DNA from: Armatimonadota bacterium
GTDB taxonomy: Bacteria > Armatimonadota > Fimbriimonadia > Fimbriimonadales > Fimbriimonadaceae
Reading direction: 5' to 3'
Assembly: GCA_037138755.1 (NCBI GenBank)
Contig: JBAXHT010000001.1
Location: forward strand, 1,583,805-1,647,804
Length of the DNA stretch: 64,000 bases
A model generated the notes under the pieces. That model was not told the DNA's origin, made no database searches, and worked only from the letters and a program-made list of their open reading frames with translations. Within the stretch, counting starts at the first letter, position 1. The number at the start of each line of letters is the position of its first letter. Below, piece by piece: positions 8,622 through 16,994 of this stretch. The translations under genes and the position numbers were made by a program.

Positions 8622-8741
8622 GGGTAGAGATATTTCGCCGAGTGCTCCGGAAAAGGTCTCCTCGATCCCCTCGGCGGGTGCCTCCGAGCTCTTAACCCCT
8701 AACTGATCAACGATGTCACTGATTCGACTCGCGTCAACAAT
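8622..8741 (-). other. Upstream in-frame extension lacking an ordinary start codon
   Basis: The frame of the SUKH-like gene stays open for 40 more codons to a TAA at 8742-8744. The encoded sequence includes SRISDIVDQLGVKSSEAP and ends in GEISLPVELLEIY, which reads like the normal N-terminal part of the domain. None of these codons is ATG, GTG or TTG. The first codon after the stop is ATT, with a GAGG sequence about 9 bases before it. Either an ATT start is used, or the gene has lost its start. Confidence 0.45.
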
Positions 8742-8799
8742 TTACAGGAACCTCGCTGGGAAGTAAAGAAGAGATTATCAGGTCGACCTCTCTGCCGGG

Positions 8800-9240
8800 T
8801 TACTTCGCCTTGTAAATCAGCAGGCTGTACTTCTTATCCAACTCTTCGAACGAATACTTCTTCCGCTGCGCCTTCCACCAGGCTCCAGACTCTAATTTGC
8901 CGAACTTTGCCGAGTTAATTCGTTCAATTTCCTGGCGACCACCCGCTTCGGGAATGTAGCTACTGACGACTTGGTAACTGATCATCAGTTTTTTGCCTTT
9001 GTGAAGGGCAAGGAAGTAGTCCGTGCCTCCGCCTCCGATGAAGAAAGAGCGCTCTTGCCCCTTCGAATCTTTGACCAGTGCATGGACGTAATCTCCGGTT
9101 TCGAAGCCGGTTACCGTTCCGCTGAGCCAACGTGTAGCCTTGATGATGTCCTTTTGGTTATCGGCCTTCTTTTGCTGAGCAACGACTGTCGCTCCGAGCG
9201 CCAAAACCAAAATTGTCGATACTGCGATTGATTTCTTCAT
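8800..9240 (-). CDS. Secreted protein of unknown function
   Basis: 146 aa from the ATG at 9240 (an alternative ATG at 9255 overlaps the preceding gene). Residues 1-21 are a signal peptide (MKKSIAVSTILVLALGATVVA, AQ cleavage), so it is exported. The mature part has a GTVTGFETGDYVHALVKD segment like a small beta-barrel, a Gly-rich loop (FFIGGGGTDYF) and a Lys-rich C-terminus. No family recognised. It follows the 199-residue hypothetical closely and is probably co-transcribed with it. Confidence 0.75.
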   Translation of the reverse strand: MKKSIAVSTILVLALGATVVAQQKKADNQKDIIKATRWLSGTVTGFETGDYVHALVKDSKGQERSFFIGGGGTDYFLALHKGKKLMISYQVVSSYIPEAGGRQEIERINSAKFGKLESGAWWKAQRKKYSFEELDKKYSLLIYKAK

Positions 9241-9244
9241 TTTC

Positions 9245-9844
9245 TTATCTACCATCCACTGGCCAGCTGAATCCGTCTTTTTCTGTCAGTGATTTAAACA
9301 CTGGCTTGCCAAGCACAAATGCGTTGCTGTTGGGCGCCACTTTGCTCTTGAGGTTGTAAGTTACCGAGTGGTAAGTCGCAGCCGACTCATCATCTTTTGG
9401 GACCTCGCCAATGATCGAGAACGATATAGCATCTCCCACAAACTTTGCCCCGGTGACCTGAAACACCATTCCGGACAACTTCTTCGACTTCGGTCGGCTG
9501 AGGTAATAGCCTTTCGAATCCGATTGAACTTGCTTCAACATGCTCATTTGCTTCCCGGCTCCGAGGTGGACTAAGCTCAGTGCCCTTGGCTCCCACTTGC
9601 CTTCATGCATGAAGACGGCAAGCGTTTCCGACTTGTTATAGGCCGCGACAACTCCGCCGTGGTTTTCCCCCTCGAATCCGCTAAAACCTTTGAGCCGGAC
9701 AACTGGCTTGCCCGTCTTTAGGTTCACCAAGTCATTGACATCGGCAGTGTTCACTTGCGAATGATGCACGCCAAACGTTTTCGAAGGAGAAACTGTGCCT
9801 GGGATCAGCTCGGAGACCAGTGCCATCATCATAATCATTCCCAT
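9245..9844 (-). CDS. Protein of unknown function, probably secreted
   Basis: 199 aa. The N-terminus is Met-rich and moderately hydrophobic (MGMIMMMALVSELIPG), possibly a short signal peptide. The body has a repeated alternation of beta-strand-like segments (KPVVRLKGFSGFEGENHGGVVAAYN, TLAVFMHEGKWEPRALSLVH as separate stretches) and a Lys-rich middle part. No family recognised. It precedes the secreted 146-residue protein on the same strand with about 4 bases between stop and start. Confidence 0.65.
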   Translation of the reverse strand: MGMIMMMALVSELIPGTVSPSKTFGVHHSQVNTADVNDLVNLKTGKPVVRLKGFSGFEGENHGGVVAAYNKSETLAVFMHEGKWEPRALSLVHLGAGKQMSMLKQVQSDSKGYYLSRPKSKKLSGMVFQVTGAKFVGDAISFSIIGEVPKDDESAATYHSVTYNLKSKVAPNSNAFVLGKPVFKSLTEKDGFSWPVDGR

Positions 9845-9917
9845 ATTCTATTCCGTAGACGCACGGTCCGCCGATTCAGCACGGCGATTCGCTAAAAAAA
9901 CCTGTATCACGCACACA

Positions 9918-11222
9918 TTAACCTAAGGCCTGTCCTAAATCCACTAGCAGGTCGTCAATATTTTCCAAACCGACGCTGAGTCGGATAAAGTCCGGAGTGA
10001 CGCCGGTGGAGAGTTGCTCATCCGGATTGAGCTGTTGGTGGGTTGTGGAGGCGGGGTGGATGACGAGGGATTTTGCGTCGCCAATGTTCGCCAGGAGCGA
10101 GAACACGTTGAGCTTGTCGATGAAGGCGAGAGCAGCGTCGTAGCCGCCCTTGACACCGAACCCGATGAGCGCTCCATAGAGGCCGCGTTGGTGGTACTTG
10201 GCTGCCTCAGCATGGTCCTTGTGGGTCGTCAATCCGGGGTAGTTGACCCAGCTGACTTGGGGGTGGTTGACGAGGAAATCAGCGACTTTCGCGGCGTTTT
10301 GGGAGTGACGTTCCAGCCTAAGTGGAAGGGTTTCGATGCCTTGGATGATTTGCCACGCATTGAACGGTGAGATCGCCGCCCCGGTATCGCGGAGCCCCTG
10401 AACGCGGGCTTTGATTCCGAATGCAACGTTTCCGAGCCCAGGAAACGCACCAAACACTTCCCAGAACTTGAGGCCGTGATAGGAGGGATCTGGCTCGGTG
10501 AAGTTTGCGAAGCGACCGTTGCCCCAATCAAAGTTTCCGCCGTCGACTACGACTCCGGCGATGGAAGTTCCGTGCCCGCCGAGGAACTTGGTGGCGGAGT
10601 GGACGACGATGTTTGCGCCGTGCATGAAGGGTTGGATGAGGAAGGGAGTTGGGGTGGTGTTGTCAACAACGACTGGAATTCCGTGCTTCTTCGCGATTAC
10701 TGAAACAGTCTCGAACGGGAAAGTGTCGAGCTTGGGGTTGCCGATGGTTTCGCCATAGATCGCTCGGGTTTTGTCGGTGATCGCAGCTTCTAGGGCCTCG
10801 GTATTGGCAAGGTCGACGAACTTAACGGTGATTCCCCACTTGGGAAGCGTGTAGTGGAATAGGTTGTAGGTTCCTCCGTAAAGGCTGCTGGAACTGATAA
10901 TCTCGTCTCCGGCTTCGGCGATGGTAGTGAGGGCAAGGGTGATTGCGGCTTGTCCGCTGGCGGTGGCAACGGCTGCGGTGCCACCTTCAAGAGTCGCAAC
11001 TCGCTGCTCCAGGACGTCAGTTGTTGGGTTCATCAACCGGGTGTAGATGTTTCCGAACTCCTGGAGTCCGAAAAGGCGAGCGGCGTGGGAAGTGTCGTCG
11101 AAGACGTACGAGGTGGTTTGGTAAATCGGTACGGCGCGAGATTTTGTGGTCGGATCGACTTTTTGACCGGCGTGGAGGGCGAGGGTTTCGAAGGCCGGAG
11201 ATGTGGAGGTTGAAGTTGACAT
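9918..11222 (-). CDS. metY: O-acetylhomoserine aminocarboxypropyltransferase (homocysteine synthase)
   Basis: 434 aa, the length of MetY-type enzymes. This PLP enzyme makes homocysteine from O-acetylhomoserine and sulfide in methionine synthesis. Motifs of the Cys/Met-metabolism fold are clear: YTRLMNPTTDVLEQR and the SGQAA segment near residue 90, DNTTPTPFLIQP, and the PLP lysine in SATKFLGGHG near residue 210. The C-terminus contains SLVIHPASTTHQQL, diagnostic for this family. The N-terminal MSTSTSTSP stretch is unusually Ser/Thr-rich. Confidence 0.95.
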   Translation of the reverse strand: MSTSTSTSPAFETLALHAGQKVDPTTKSRAVPIYQTTSYVFDDTSHAARLFGLQEFGNIYTRLMNPTTDVLEQRVATLEGGTAAVATASGQAAITLALTTIAEAGDEIISSSSLYGGTYNLFHYTLPKWGITVKFVDLANTEALEAAITDKTRAIYGETIGNPKLDTFPFETVSVIAKKHGIPVVVDNTTPTPFLIQPFMHGANIVVHSATKFLGGHGTSIAGVVVDGGNFDWGNGRFANFTEPDPSYHGLKFWEVFGAFPGLGNVAFGIKARVQGLRDTGAAISPFNAWQIIQGIETLPLRLERHSQNAAKVADFLVNHPQVSWVNYPGLTTHKDHAEAAKYHQRGLYGALIGFGVKGGYDAALAFIDKLNVFSLLANIGDAKSLVIHPASTTHQQLNPDEQLSTGVTPDFIRLSVGLENIDDLLVDLGQALG

Positions 11223-11284
11223 AGGTCAATTGTTGACGAACCCATGGACGGTTCGACTACCAAAGGCGTCGCCGCCTTCATTTC

Positions 11285-11311
11285 ATTAGGCGAATGCGTG
11301 ATTCGCCTAAT
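11285..11311. promoter_or_regulatory. Inverted repeat upstream of metY
   Basis: An 11-base perfect inverted repeat (ATTAGGCGAAT at 11285-11295 with 11301-11311, 5-base spacer) lies 63 bases upstream of metY and 39 bases after the stop of the PRC-barrel gene. No T-run follows on either strand, so an operator or an RNA hairpin is as likely as a terminator. Confidence 0.5.
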
Positions 11312-11350
11312 ATCCTGTCTCGATCTGGGGCAAGGAAGAAATGCCGGCGA

Positions 11351-12130
11351 CTAGCGAGCGATGACGACGGGTTCGATTGCATCCATCCAATACTCTTTCT
11401 TGCCGTAATACTTATGCAACAGGGTCTCGTAGTCTCGGTTGAGTAGCGTCTCGGCGGTGTACTCGGGGGCAGCGTGAATTTGCTCTTGGGTCAAGCTAAG
11501 CTTGACGATTTTGGTTGGGAAGCTGATGTGCTCGATCCAATGAGGTGAAACCAGCACCTGCTTGCCATGGAACACGGCTCCGGTGTCGACAACCAGATAT
11601 CGGATCGCCCAGGTTTCTGGGTCAAGCACGAAGTCGTTCACATGCCCAATATCCCCGTTCGTCGTCGAGACGTGATAGCCGGTTACTTCGGCGGAACTTC
11701 GAAGCTCGGGATCCCAGGCCCTGCTCGTTTCGTCGGTATAAGTCCAGGCCGCGGGATCGCGCATAATCGCCGGGTATCCGCCCCAAACGTAGGGTCCGTT
11801 CCAGTAGAGCGGCCAGCCGTAGTAGTCGTAATAGGTCTCTTCGAACTGGCGCGAGATGGGGAGGTGAGATTCGAGATTCGGGCCATCTTCGACCTGCTTC
11901 TTTGAGAGGCTTAGAACCAGGTGGCGACTGGCGGTATTGACCTCGATCATTGAGTATGGCGAGAGGAGCACCTTGTGGCCCATGAGCCAGTTTCCGGTGT
12001 CTACGACTGCGTAACGAATCGACCAGAATCGATCATCGAAGTAGAACTCCTTGATCTTCCCAAACTCTTCGCCGAAACTGGCGAGACTGAATCCAATAAG
12101 CCGATTGATGGTGGTTAGCATTAGGTTCAA
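11351..12130 (-). CDS. Tandem PRC-barrel domain protein
   Basis: 259 aa with two PRC-barrel domains: residues about 8-75 (GKIKEFYFDDRFWSIRYAVVDTGNWL) and about 145-215 (GDIGHVNDFVLDPETWAIRYLVVDTG). Both have the typical pattern of a beta-barrel that follows RNA or photosynthetic proteins; in stand-alone bacterial proteins of this type the role is often stress-related but not proven. A Tyr/Trp-rich linker (YYDYYGWPLYWNGPYVWGGYP) joins the two. Probably cytoplasmic. Confidence 0.85.
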   Translation of the reverse strand: MNLMLTTINRLIGFSLASFGEEFGKIKEFYFDDRFWSIRYAVVDTGNWLMGHKVLLSPYSMIEVNTASRHLVLSLSKKQVEDGPNLESHLPISRQFEETYYDYYGWPLYWNGPYVWGGYPAIMRDPAAWTYTDETSRAWDPELRSSAEVTGYHVSTTNGDIGHVNDFVLDPETWAIRYLVVDTGAVFHGKQVLVSPHWIEHISFPTKIVKLSLTQEQIHAAPEYTAETLLNRDYETLLHKYYGKKEYWMDAIEPVVIAR

Positions 12131-12238
12131 ATCGCCCCAATGGGCGATCTCTTACCATCGAGCTTGGCAACATATTTCCTCGCGCGGTAGTCCGCACTTT
12201 TCTGCCCCTGATTACGTGTCAGCGGTTAGTCAGACAAC

Positions 12239-13783
12239 TTAGAGCCCAAGCTTCGACCACATCGAATCGACTTTGGCCACGACGTCATCCGCCATCGTGA
12301 TGAGCTTGGGATACGGCCGGGAGAAGCCGTTCTCGCCGGGCCACTTGTGGGTGCAGTCGAAGCCGATTTTGCCGCCGAACCCCTCGGCGAGCGAGGCGTG
12401 ATCCAATTGGTCGATCGGACCCTTGTTCATGAGCGTATCTCGGGATGGATCGCAGTTCGCCCCGATACGGAAGAGGCACTCGCCGATGTCCTGGACGTCG
12501 CAGTCTTCGTCGAAGATGAAGACGAATTTGGTGAACGAGAGTCCGCCGAGGCCCCAGATCGCGTTCATCACCTTGTAGGCGTGGCCGGGATACTTTTTCT
12601 TGATCGAAACGAACGCCATGTTGTGGAACGTCGCCTCGACGGGCAGGTTCATATCGACGATCTCGGGGACCGTGAGGTTGATCATGGGCATAAAGATGCG
12701 CTCGACGGCTTTGCCCATCCAGCCGTCTTCCATCGGCGGCTGACCGACGATGGTCGCGGGGTAGATCGCCTTGTCGCGCATCGTGATCGCGGTGACGTGG
12801 AGGACGGGGAAGTCCTCGGCGAGCGAATAATAGCCAGTGTGGTCGCCGAAGGGCCCTTCGAGCTTCTTCTCAGAAGGGTCAATGTAGCCTTCGATGACGA
12901 ACTCAGCGTCGGCGGGGACCATGACGTCGACGGTTTTACACTTCACGGTTTCGACCCGCTGCTTGCGAAGGAATCCCGCGAAAAGCATCTCATCAATTCC
13001 GGGGGGTAGTGGGGAGATTGCGGAGAAGTTGTAAACGGGGTCTCCGCCCAGGACGACGGCGACTTCGAGGTTCTGCTTCTTCTCCGCAGCGTCTTCCATC
13101 TGGCGCGCACCGGTTTTGTGCATCTGCCAGTGCATTCCGCAGGTTCGTTCATCGTGAATCTGGACGCGGTACATTCCGACGTTCCGCTTGCCAGTGTTGG
13201 GGTCGTGGGTGAAGACGAGAGGCAGGGTGACGAACGGTCCACCGTCCTCAGGCCAGCAGGTCAGGACAGGAAGTTTGCGGAGGTCGATCTCATCCCCTTG
13301 CCAAACGATCTCTTGACAAGCGGCTTTGGTGACTTCCTTCGGCGGAATGTTCTTCATTTCGCCAAGTAGCCAAGGGAGCTTTTTGAGAGCCTCGATGGGA
13401 CCCTTTGGAAGTTCGGGTTTGAGGAGCTCGGCGATACGTCCCGAGTGCTCTTCGAAGTCATCGCAAGACAAGGCCCAGCTCATCCGCTGGCGGGTTGCCA
13501 TGGTATTGATCGCAACAGGGAAGTCGTACTTGCGCCGATCCGTCGGCCTGTTCTCGGGGTGAATCGAAGGGTTCCGCATCACCGCGCTTTGGGGGTTTGG
13601 GCTGGATGTTCGGTGGGTGGGACCGACCACGTTTTCGAACAGGAGCGCAGGTCCGCCCTTCTTTACCACCCGATCCGTAATCTCGGTGATTTCCAGATAC
13701 GGCGACACCTCTTCCGTGATTCGTTTGAGTTCCCCCTTCGATTCAAGGAACTCAAGGAAATGTCGGTAGTCGCGGTAGGCCAT
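12239..13783 (-). CDS. ubiD: UbiD-family decarboxylase
   Basis: 514 aa. UbiD enzymes use prenylated FMN to decarboxylate aromatic or unsaturated acids, as in ubiquinone or menaquinone synthesis. The family signature EGPFGDHTGYYS is present near residue 320, with VGMYRVQIHDERTCGMHWQ near 225 and the C-terminal GFDCTHKWPGENGFSRPYP. An extra Asn/Pro/Arg-rich segment of about 35 residues (about 55-90, around HRTSSPNPQSAVMRNPSIHP) interrupts the usual LLFENV...DFPV N-terminal region. The FMN-prenylating partner UbiX is not in the window. Confidence 0.95.
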   Translation of the reverse strand: MAYRDYRHFLEFLESKGELKRITEEVSPYLEITEITDRVVKKGGPALLFENVVGPTHRTSSPNPQSAVMRNPSIHPENRPTDRRKYDFPVAINTMATRQRMSWALSCDDFEEHSGRIAELLKPELPKGPIEALKKLPWLLGEMKNIPPKEVTKAACQEIVWQGDEIDLRKLPVLTCWPEDGGPFVTLPLVFTHDPNTGKRNVGMYRVQIHDERTCGMHWQMHKTGARQMEDAAEKKQNLEVAVVLGGDPVYNFSAISPLPPGIDEMLFAGFLRKQRVETVKCKTVDVMVPADAEFVIEGYIDPSEKKLEGPFGDHTGYYSLAEDFPVLHVTAITMRDKAIYPATIVGQPPMEDGWMGKAVERIFMPMINLTVPEIVDMNLPVEATFHNMAFVSIKKKYPGHAYKVMNAIWGLGGLSFTKFVFIFDEDCDVQDIGECLFRIGANCDPSRDTLMNKGPIDQLDHASLAEGFGGKIGFDCTHKWPGENGFSRPYPKLITMADDVVAKVDSMWSKLGL

Positions 13784-13868
13784 TGGCTGATAGAGTCTAC
13801 GCGATGGGAACTTTCAAAGTTTTGTGAAAGTGAATCCTGCCCCTCAGCCTTGTCGTACAATCAATAAA

Positions 13869-14819
13869 ATGGTCGCCGCTCTGACACTTCTCATCTGCAA
13901 GCCGGACATCGGTGATGAGATCATCGCGACTCAAGTCCGCTTGGGAAAACTTGGCTTACCGGCATCCAAGGCAGATCTCGCAAAGTTTGATCCAACTCCG
14001 GTCGCTATCGCCGCCGACAAGCAGTTTGCGGGCTTGGCAAACTCAGTTCGACCGCTTGCAACTGCCAGGTATCAGAAGCAGCCACTGCCCACAATAGATT
14101 GGAATCGGCTGTCGGCGAGTATTGACAAGCTGACCAGTCAACAAACGTCATTCTTTGCTGTCAAAGTCGGCGATCTATTGAGCTTTCCCAGATATTCCAG
14201 CGGCAAGGCGCTCACCAAAGAGCTAGCTGCTCAAGCAGAAGCTGATGCTTCATCCGGCAACAAGGTGCGTTGCCTCAAACTTCTCAAAACTGCGCACGCT
14301 CTTTCAACGCACATAAGTTGGAACCAGGATTTCGTAGGTGTGTTTAGCGGTCGCGCCGCTTTCGGAATCTATGTTGGCTCAATGAAGAGGGTTGCGATGA
14401 TTCGTCCGCTCTGGCTAAAGGGCCACCCCGAGCTCTTTCGACCGCTAGGTAACTCAAATTTCAGCCTTCTGTTCAAGCGCGAATACATATCGACGTTGAA
14501 AACTGTAGGTAATACGTTTCCGCTTGAAAAGCAGGCACTACCAAAAGACAAGCGTTCACTTGAGGGTTTGTTGGTCGGCCTTCAAAACTGGGAGCTCATG
14601 TACCCGAAAGTTAAAAGCGCAAACAGCTGGTCTGAAGCGGCAAAGGGATACTCGTCGGTATTCACAAAGATGAGAAACATCGAAGTAGGAACCAAAACTC
14701 AAGGTGCAAGCAGTGAAGATAAATTCACTATGACTCCTGATATGTTGATTGACGGGGCCCTTATCGACGCCAAACTTGCTCAGATGAACCAGGATCTGGC
14801 GAAAATTGGGAAGCGTTAA
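13869..14819 (+). CDS. Protein of unknown function
   Basis: 316 aa from the ATG at 13869; a GTG at 13824 is possible but weaker. The N-terminus MVAALTLLICKPDIGDE is only slightly hydrophobic. The rest is rich in Lys, Ser and Ala with several predicted amphipathic helices, such as KALTKELAAQAEADASSGNK, but no motif of a known enzyme is visible. Its stop codon overlaps that of the convergent sufD gene (TTAA). Confidence 0.6.
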   Translation: MVAALTLLICKPDIGDEIIATQVRLGKLGLPASKADLAKFDPTPVAIAADKQFAGLANSVRPLATARYQKQPLPTIDWNRLSASIDKLTSQQTSFFAVKVGDLLSFPRYSSGKALTKELAAQAEADASSGNKVRCLKLLKTAHALSTHISWNQDFVGVFSGRAAFGIYVGSMKRVAMIRPLWLKGHPELFRPLGNSNFSLLFKREYISTLKTVGNTFPLEKQALPKDKRSLEGLLVGLQNWELMYPKVKSANSWSEAAKGYSSVFTKMRNIEVGTKTQGASSEDKFTMTPDMLIDGALIDAKLAQMNQDLAKIGKR

Positions 14820-16144
14820 CTTCCCAACTTCTCAAACAACGCTGCTTCCAGCTTCTCCCGAACGTCGTCGATCGTAATCTTCTCGAGAACTTCGGCGGCA
14901 AATGCGTAAACCAGAAGCCCCTGAGCTTCCGCCAGAGGAATTCCTCGGGCGCGAAGATAGAACAGTGCGTCCTCTCGAAGCTGACCGATGGTGGCACCGT
15001 GCGTGCACTTGACGTCGTCGGCGAAGATTTCAAGCTGGGGCTTGGTGTTCATCGTCGCGGTTGGCGAGAGCAGGATCGCCTGGTTGGTTTGCTTTGCGTC
15101 GGTCTTCTGGGCGTCTTCGTAAACGAAGATTTTGCCGTTGAAGACGCCGACTCCCGAGTCCTTAAGGATCGACTTGTAGACCTCGAACGACTGGCAGTTT
15201 GGCAATGCGTGGTCGATTCGGGTGTGGTTATCGATGATCTGAGATCCAACTGCAACGTTTGCGCTGTTGAGCCAGGTTTCGCAGTGCTCACCACCGACGT
15301 AGGCGTTGATATCGCAGCGCGATACAGATGCGCCAAAGTTGATGTTGTTAGAGGTGTAGACCGAGGTGGCTGCTTGATCCACAAACACGTTTGCGATGTG
15401 GGTTGAAGCCAGACTCTCGTTCTGAACTCGGTTGTGCTCCAGCCGAGCAGATTTGGCAAGTCTCACTTCGGTGACCGGAATTGTCACTCCGTTCCCAACG
15501 AAGGTCACGTACGACTCAAGAACCTTCGCTTCGGCATTCTCGCCGAGGACGATGAGGTTGCGCGGGAACGATAGTGCCGAAACTTCGGTGGAAGACACAA
15601 CGTGGACGATGTGGATCGGTCGCTCAACCGAGACGTTTTTCTCAAGGAACACCAAGGTTCCGTCACCGAGATACGCCGTGTTCAGATCAACAAATCGGAG
15701 ATCGTTGGTCGAGCCTAGGCGCCCGTCAAAATGGGCAATTGAGCCGAGATGAGACTTGATCTCTTCCTCAAAGCCACTAGCCTCCGAGAAAGCACCAATG
15801 TACGCGCCATTCGGCAGGGAGTCGGTGGAGGACAAATCCGGAGCGAACTGACCGTTCACGAAAACGACGGTAATTGCGTCCACATCACCGAGTAACAGCG
15901 AAGCGATATTCTCTCGATCCAAGTTCGCGCCGAAACCGAATCGGTACTTCGTTTCCGTCAGGGCATGAAATGGGGTGTATTTGAACTCTTCATCCCGCGT
16001 GGTCGGAATCCCCGACTCGCGGTAGCGACGAATCGCTGCCGCTCGAAGATCTTCGAAGCCAGGAAGGCCGTCAACGGTGAGGACCGGAAGCAGCTCGTCG
16101 TATGCCGCGACCAAAGGGTCTGAAGATGAGAGAGTCGCCGTCAT
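14816..16144 (-). CDS. sufD: Fe-S cluster assembly protein SufD
   Basis: 442 aa. The N-terminal part carries EEFKYTPFHALT, and the C-terminal beta-helix of SufB/SufD proteins shows LVDHNTRIDH-like IDNHTRIDHALPNCQS and KQTNQAILLSPTATMNTKPQLEI, followed by DDVKCTHGATIGQL with a conserved Cys-Thr-His. SufD joins SufB and the ATPase SufC in the scaffold that builds Fe-S clusters. It overlaps sufC by 4 bases (ATGA). No sufB, sufS or sufU lies next to it. Confidence 0.95.
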   Translation of the reverse strand: MTATLSSSDPLVAAYDELLPVLTVDGLPGFEDLRAAAIRRYRESGIPTTRDEEFKYTPFHALTETKYRFGFGANLDRENIASLLLGDVDAITVVFVNGQFAPDLSSTDSLPNGAYIGAFSEASGFEEEIKSHLGSIAHFDGRLGSTNDLRFVDLNTAYLGDGTLVFLEKNVSVERPIHIVHVVSSTEVSALSFPRNLIVLGENAEAKVLESYVTFVGNGVTIPVTEVRLAKSARLEHNRVQNESLASTHIANVFVDQAATSVYTSNNINFGASVSRCDINAYVGGEHCETWLNSANVAVGSQIIDNHTRIDHALPNCQSFEVYKSILKDSGVGVFNGKIFVYEDAQKTDAKQTNQAILLSPTATMNTKPQLEIFADDVKCTHGATIGQLREDALFYLRARGIPLAEAQGLLVYAFAAEVLEKITIDDVREKLEAALFEKLGS

Positions 16145-16899
16145 GCCCGTGCCGCCAGTTCCTCTTTAATGAAGTCGTAGCCCTTCTCTTCAAGCTCCAG
16201 AGCAAGTTCTTTGCCGCCAGACTTGACGATTCGACCGTCCATGAGAACGTGGACGAAGTCGGGGACGATGTAGTCCAGAAGCCGCTGGTAGTGAGTGATC
16301 ACCAGAATTCCGCGATCTCCGCCGCGAAGAGCGTTCACACCGTTCGCCACAATCTTCAAAGCGTCGATATCGAGACCGGAATCAGTTTCGTCCAGAACGC
16401 AGAACTTAGGGTCAAGCATTGCCATCTGGAAGATTTCGTTTCGCTTCTTCTCACCACCGCTGAACCCTTCGTTGACTGAGCGAGAGAGCATTGCCGGGTC
16501 AAGCTCCATGAGAGCCGCCTTCTGTTTGACCAGCGCCATGAACTCTTTCGGAGGAATATCTTCCTGTCCGTGATATTTTCGAATCGCATTGATCGCCGAG
16601 CGCAGGAAATAAGTGTTGGTCACACCGGGAATCTCTACTGGATACTGGAAGGCAAGGAATAAACCTTCGGCGGCTCGCTCGTCCGGCTCCAGTTCCAGCA
16701 AATCCTGCTCAAACAGCTCGACAGATCCACCGGTGACTTCGTAGTCAGACCGACCTGCAAGAACCGATGCAAGGGTTGACTTCCCCGACCCGTTTGGACC
16801 CATGATCGCATGGACCTCGCCGGGATTGATGGTCAGGTTGATTCCCTTCAGGATTTCTTTATCTTCAACGCGCGCAGAGAGGTCTTTGATGGTCAACAT
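16141..16899 (-). CDS. sufC: Fe-S assembly ATPase SufC
   Basis: 252 aa ABC-type ATPase of the Suf complex. It has the Walker A GPNGSGKSTL near residue 35, the signature FSGGEKKRNEI near 145 and Walker B with CVLDETDSGLD near 170, the SufC version of these motifs. It is soluble and works with the SufB-SufD scaffold. The start at 16899 is preceded by a normal intergenic gap; sufD follows with an ATGA overlap. SufB must be encoded elsewhere. Confidence 0.97.
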   Translation of the reverse strand: MLTIKDLSARVEDKEILKGINLTINPGEVHAIMGPNGSGKSTLASVLAGRSDYEVTGGSVELFEQDLLELEPDERAAEGLFLAFQYPVEIPGVTNTYFLRSAINAIRKYHGQEDIPPKEFMALVKQKAALMELDPAMLSRSVNEGFSGGEKKRNEIFQMAMLDPKFCVLDETDSGLDIDALKIVANGVNALRGGDRGILVITHYQRLLDYIVPDFVHVLMDGRIVKSGGKELALELEEKGYDFIKEELAARA

Positions 16900-16994
16900 G
16901 GGGTGCAGTGGTTCCTACGTATCATTGAGAAGGAAAGTTGACTAAAAAGTCAAGGTTGACAATTTCTGAACCTAGAGTGAAGTTAGTGCGTCAT

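Noticed and set aside
12121-12140. GGTTCAAATC resembling a tRNA T-loop
   Set aside because: The flanking bases do not pair into a T stem and no anticodon or acceptor stem is found; it lies at the start of the PRC-barrel gene.
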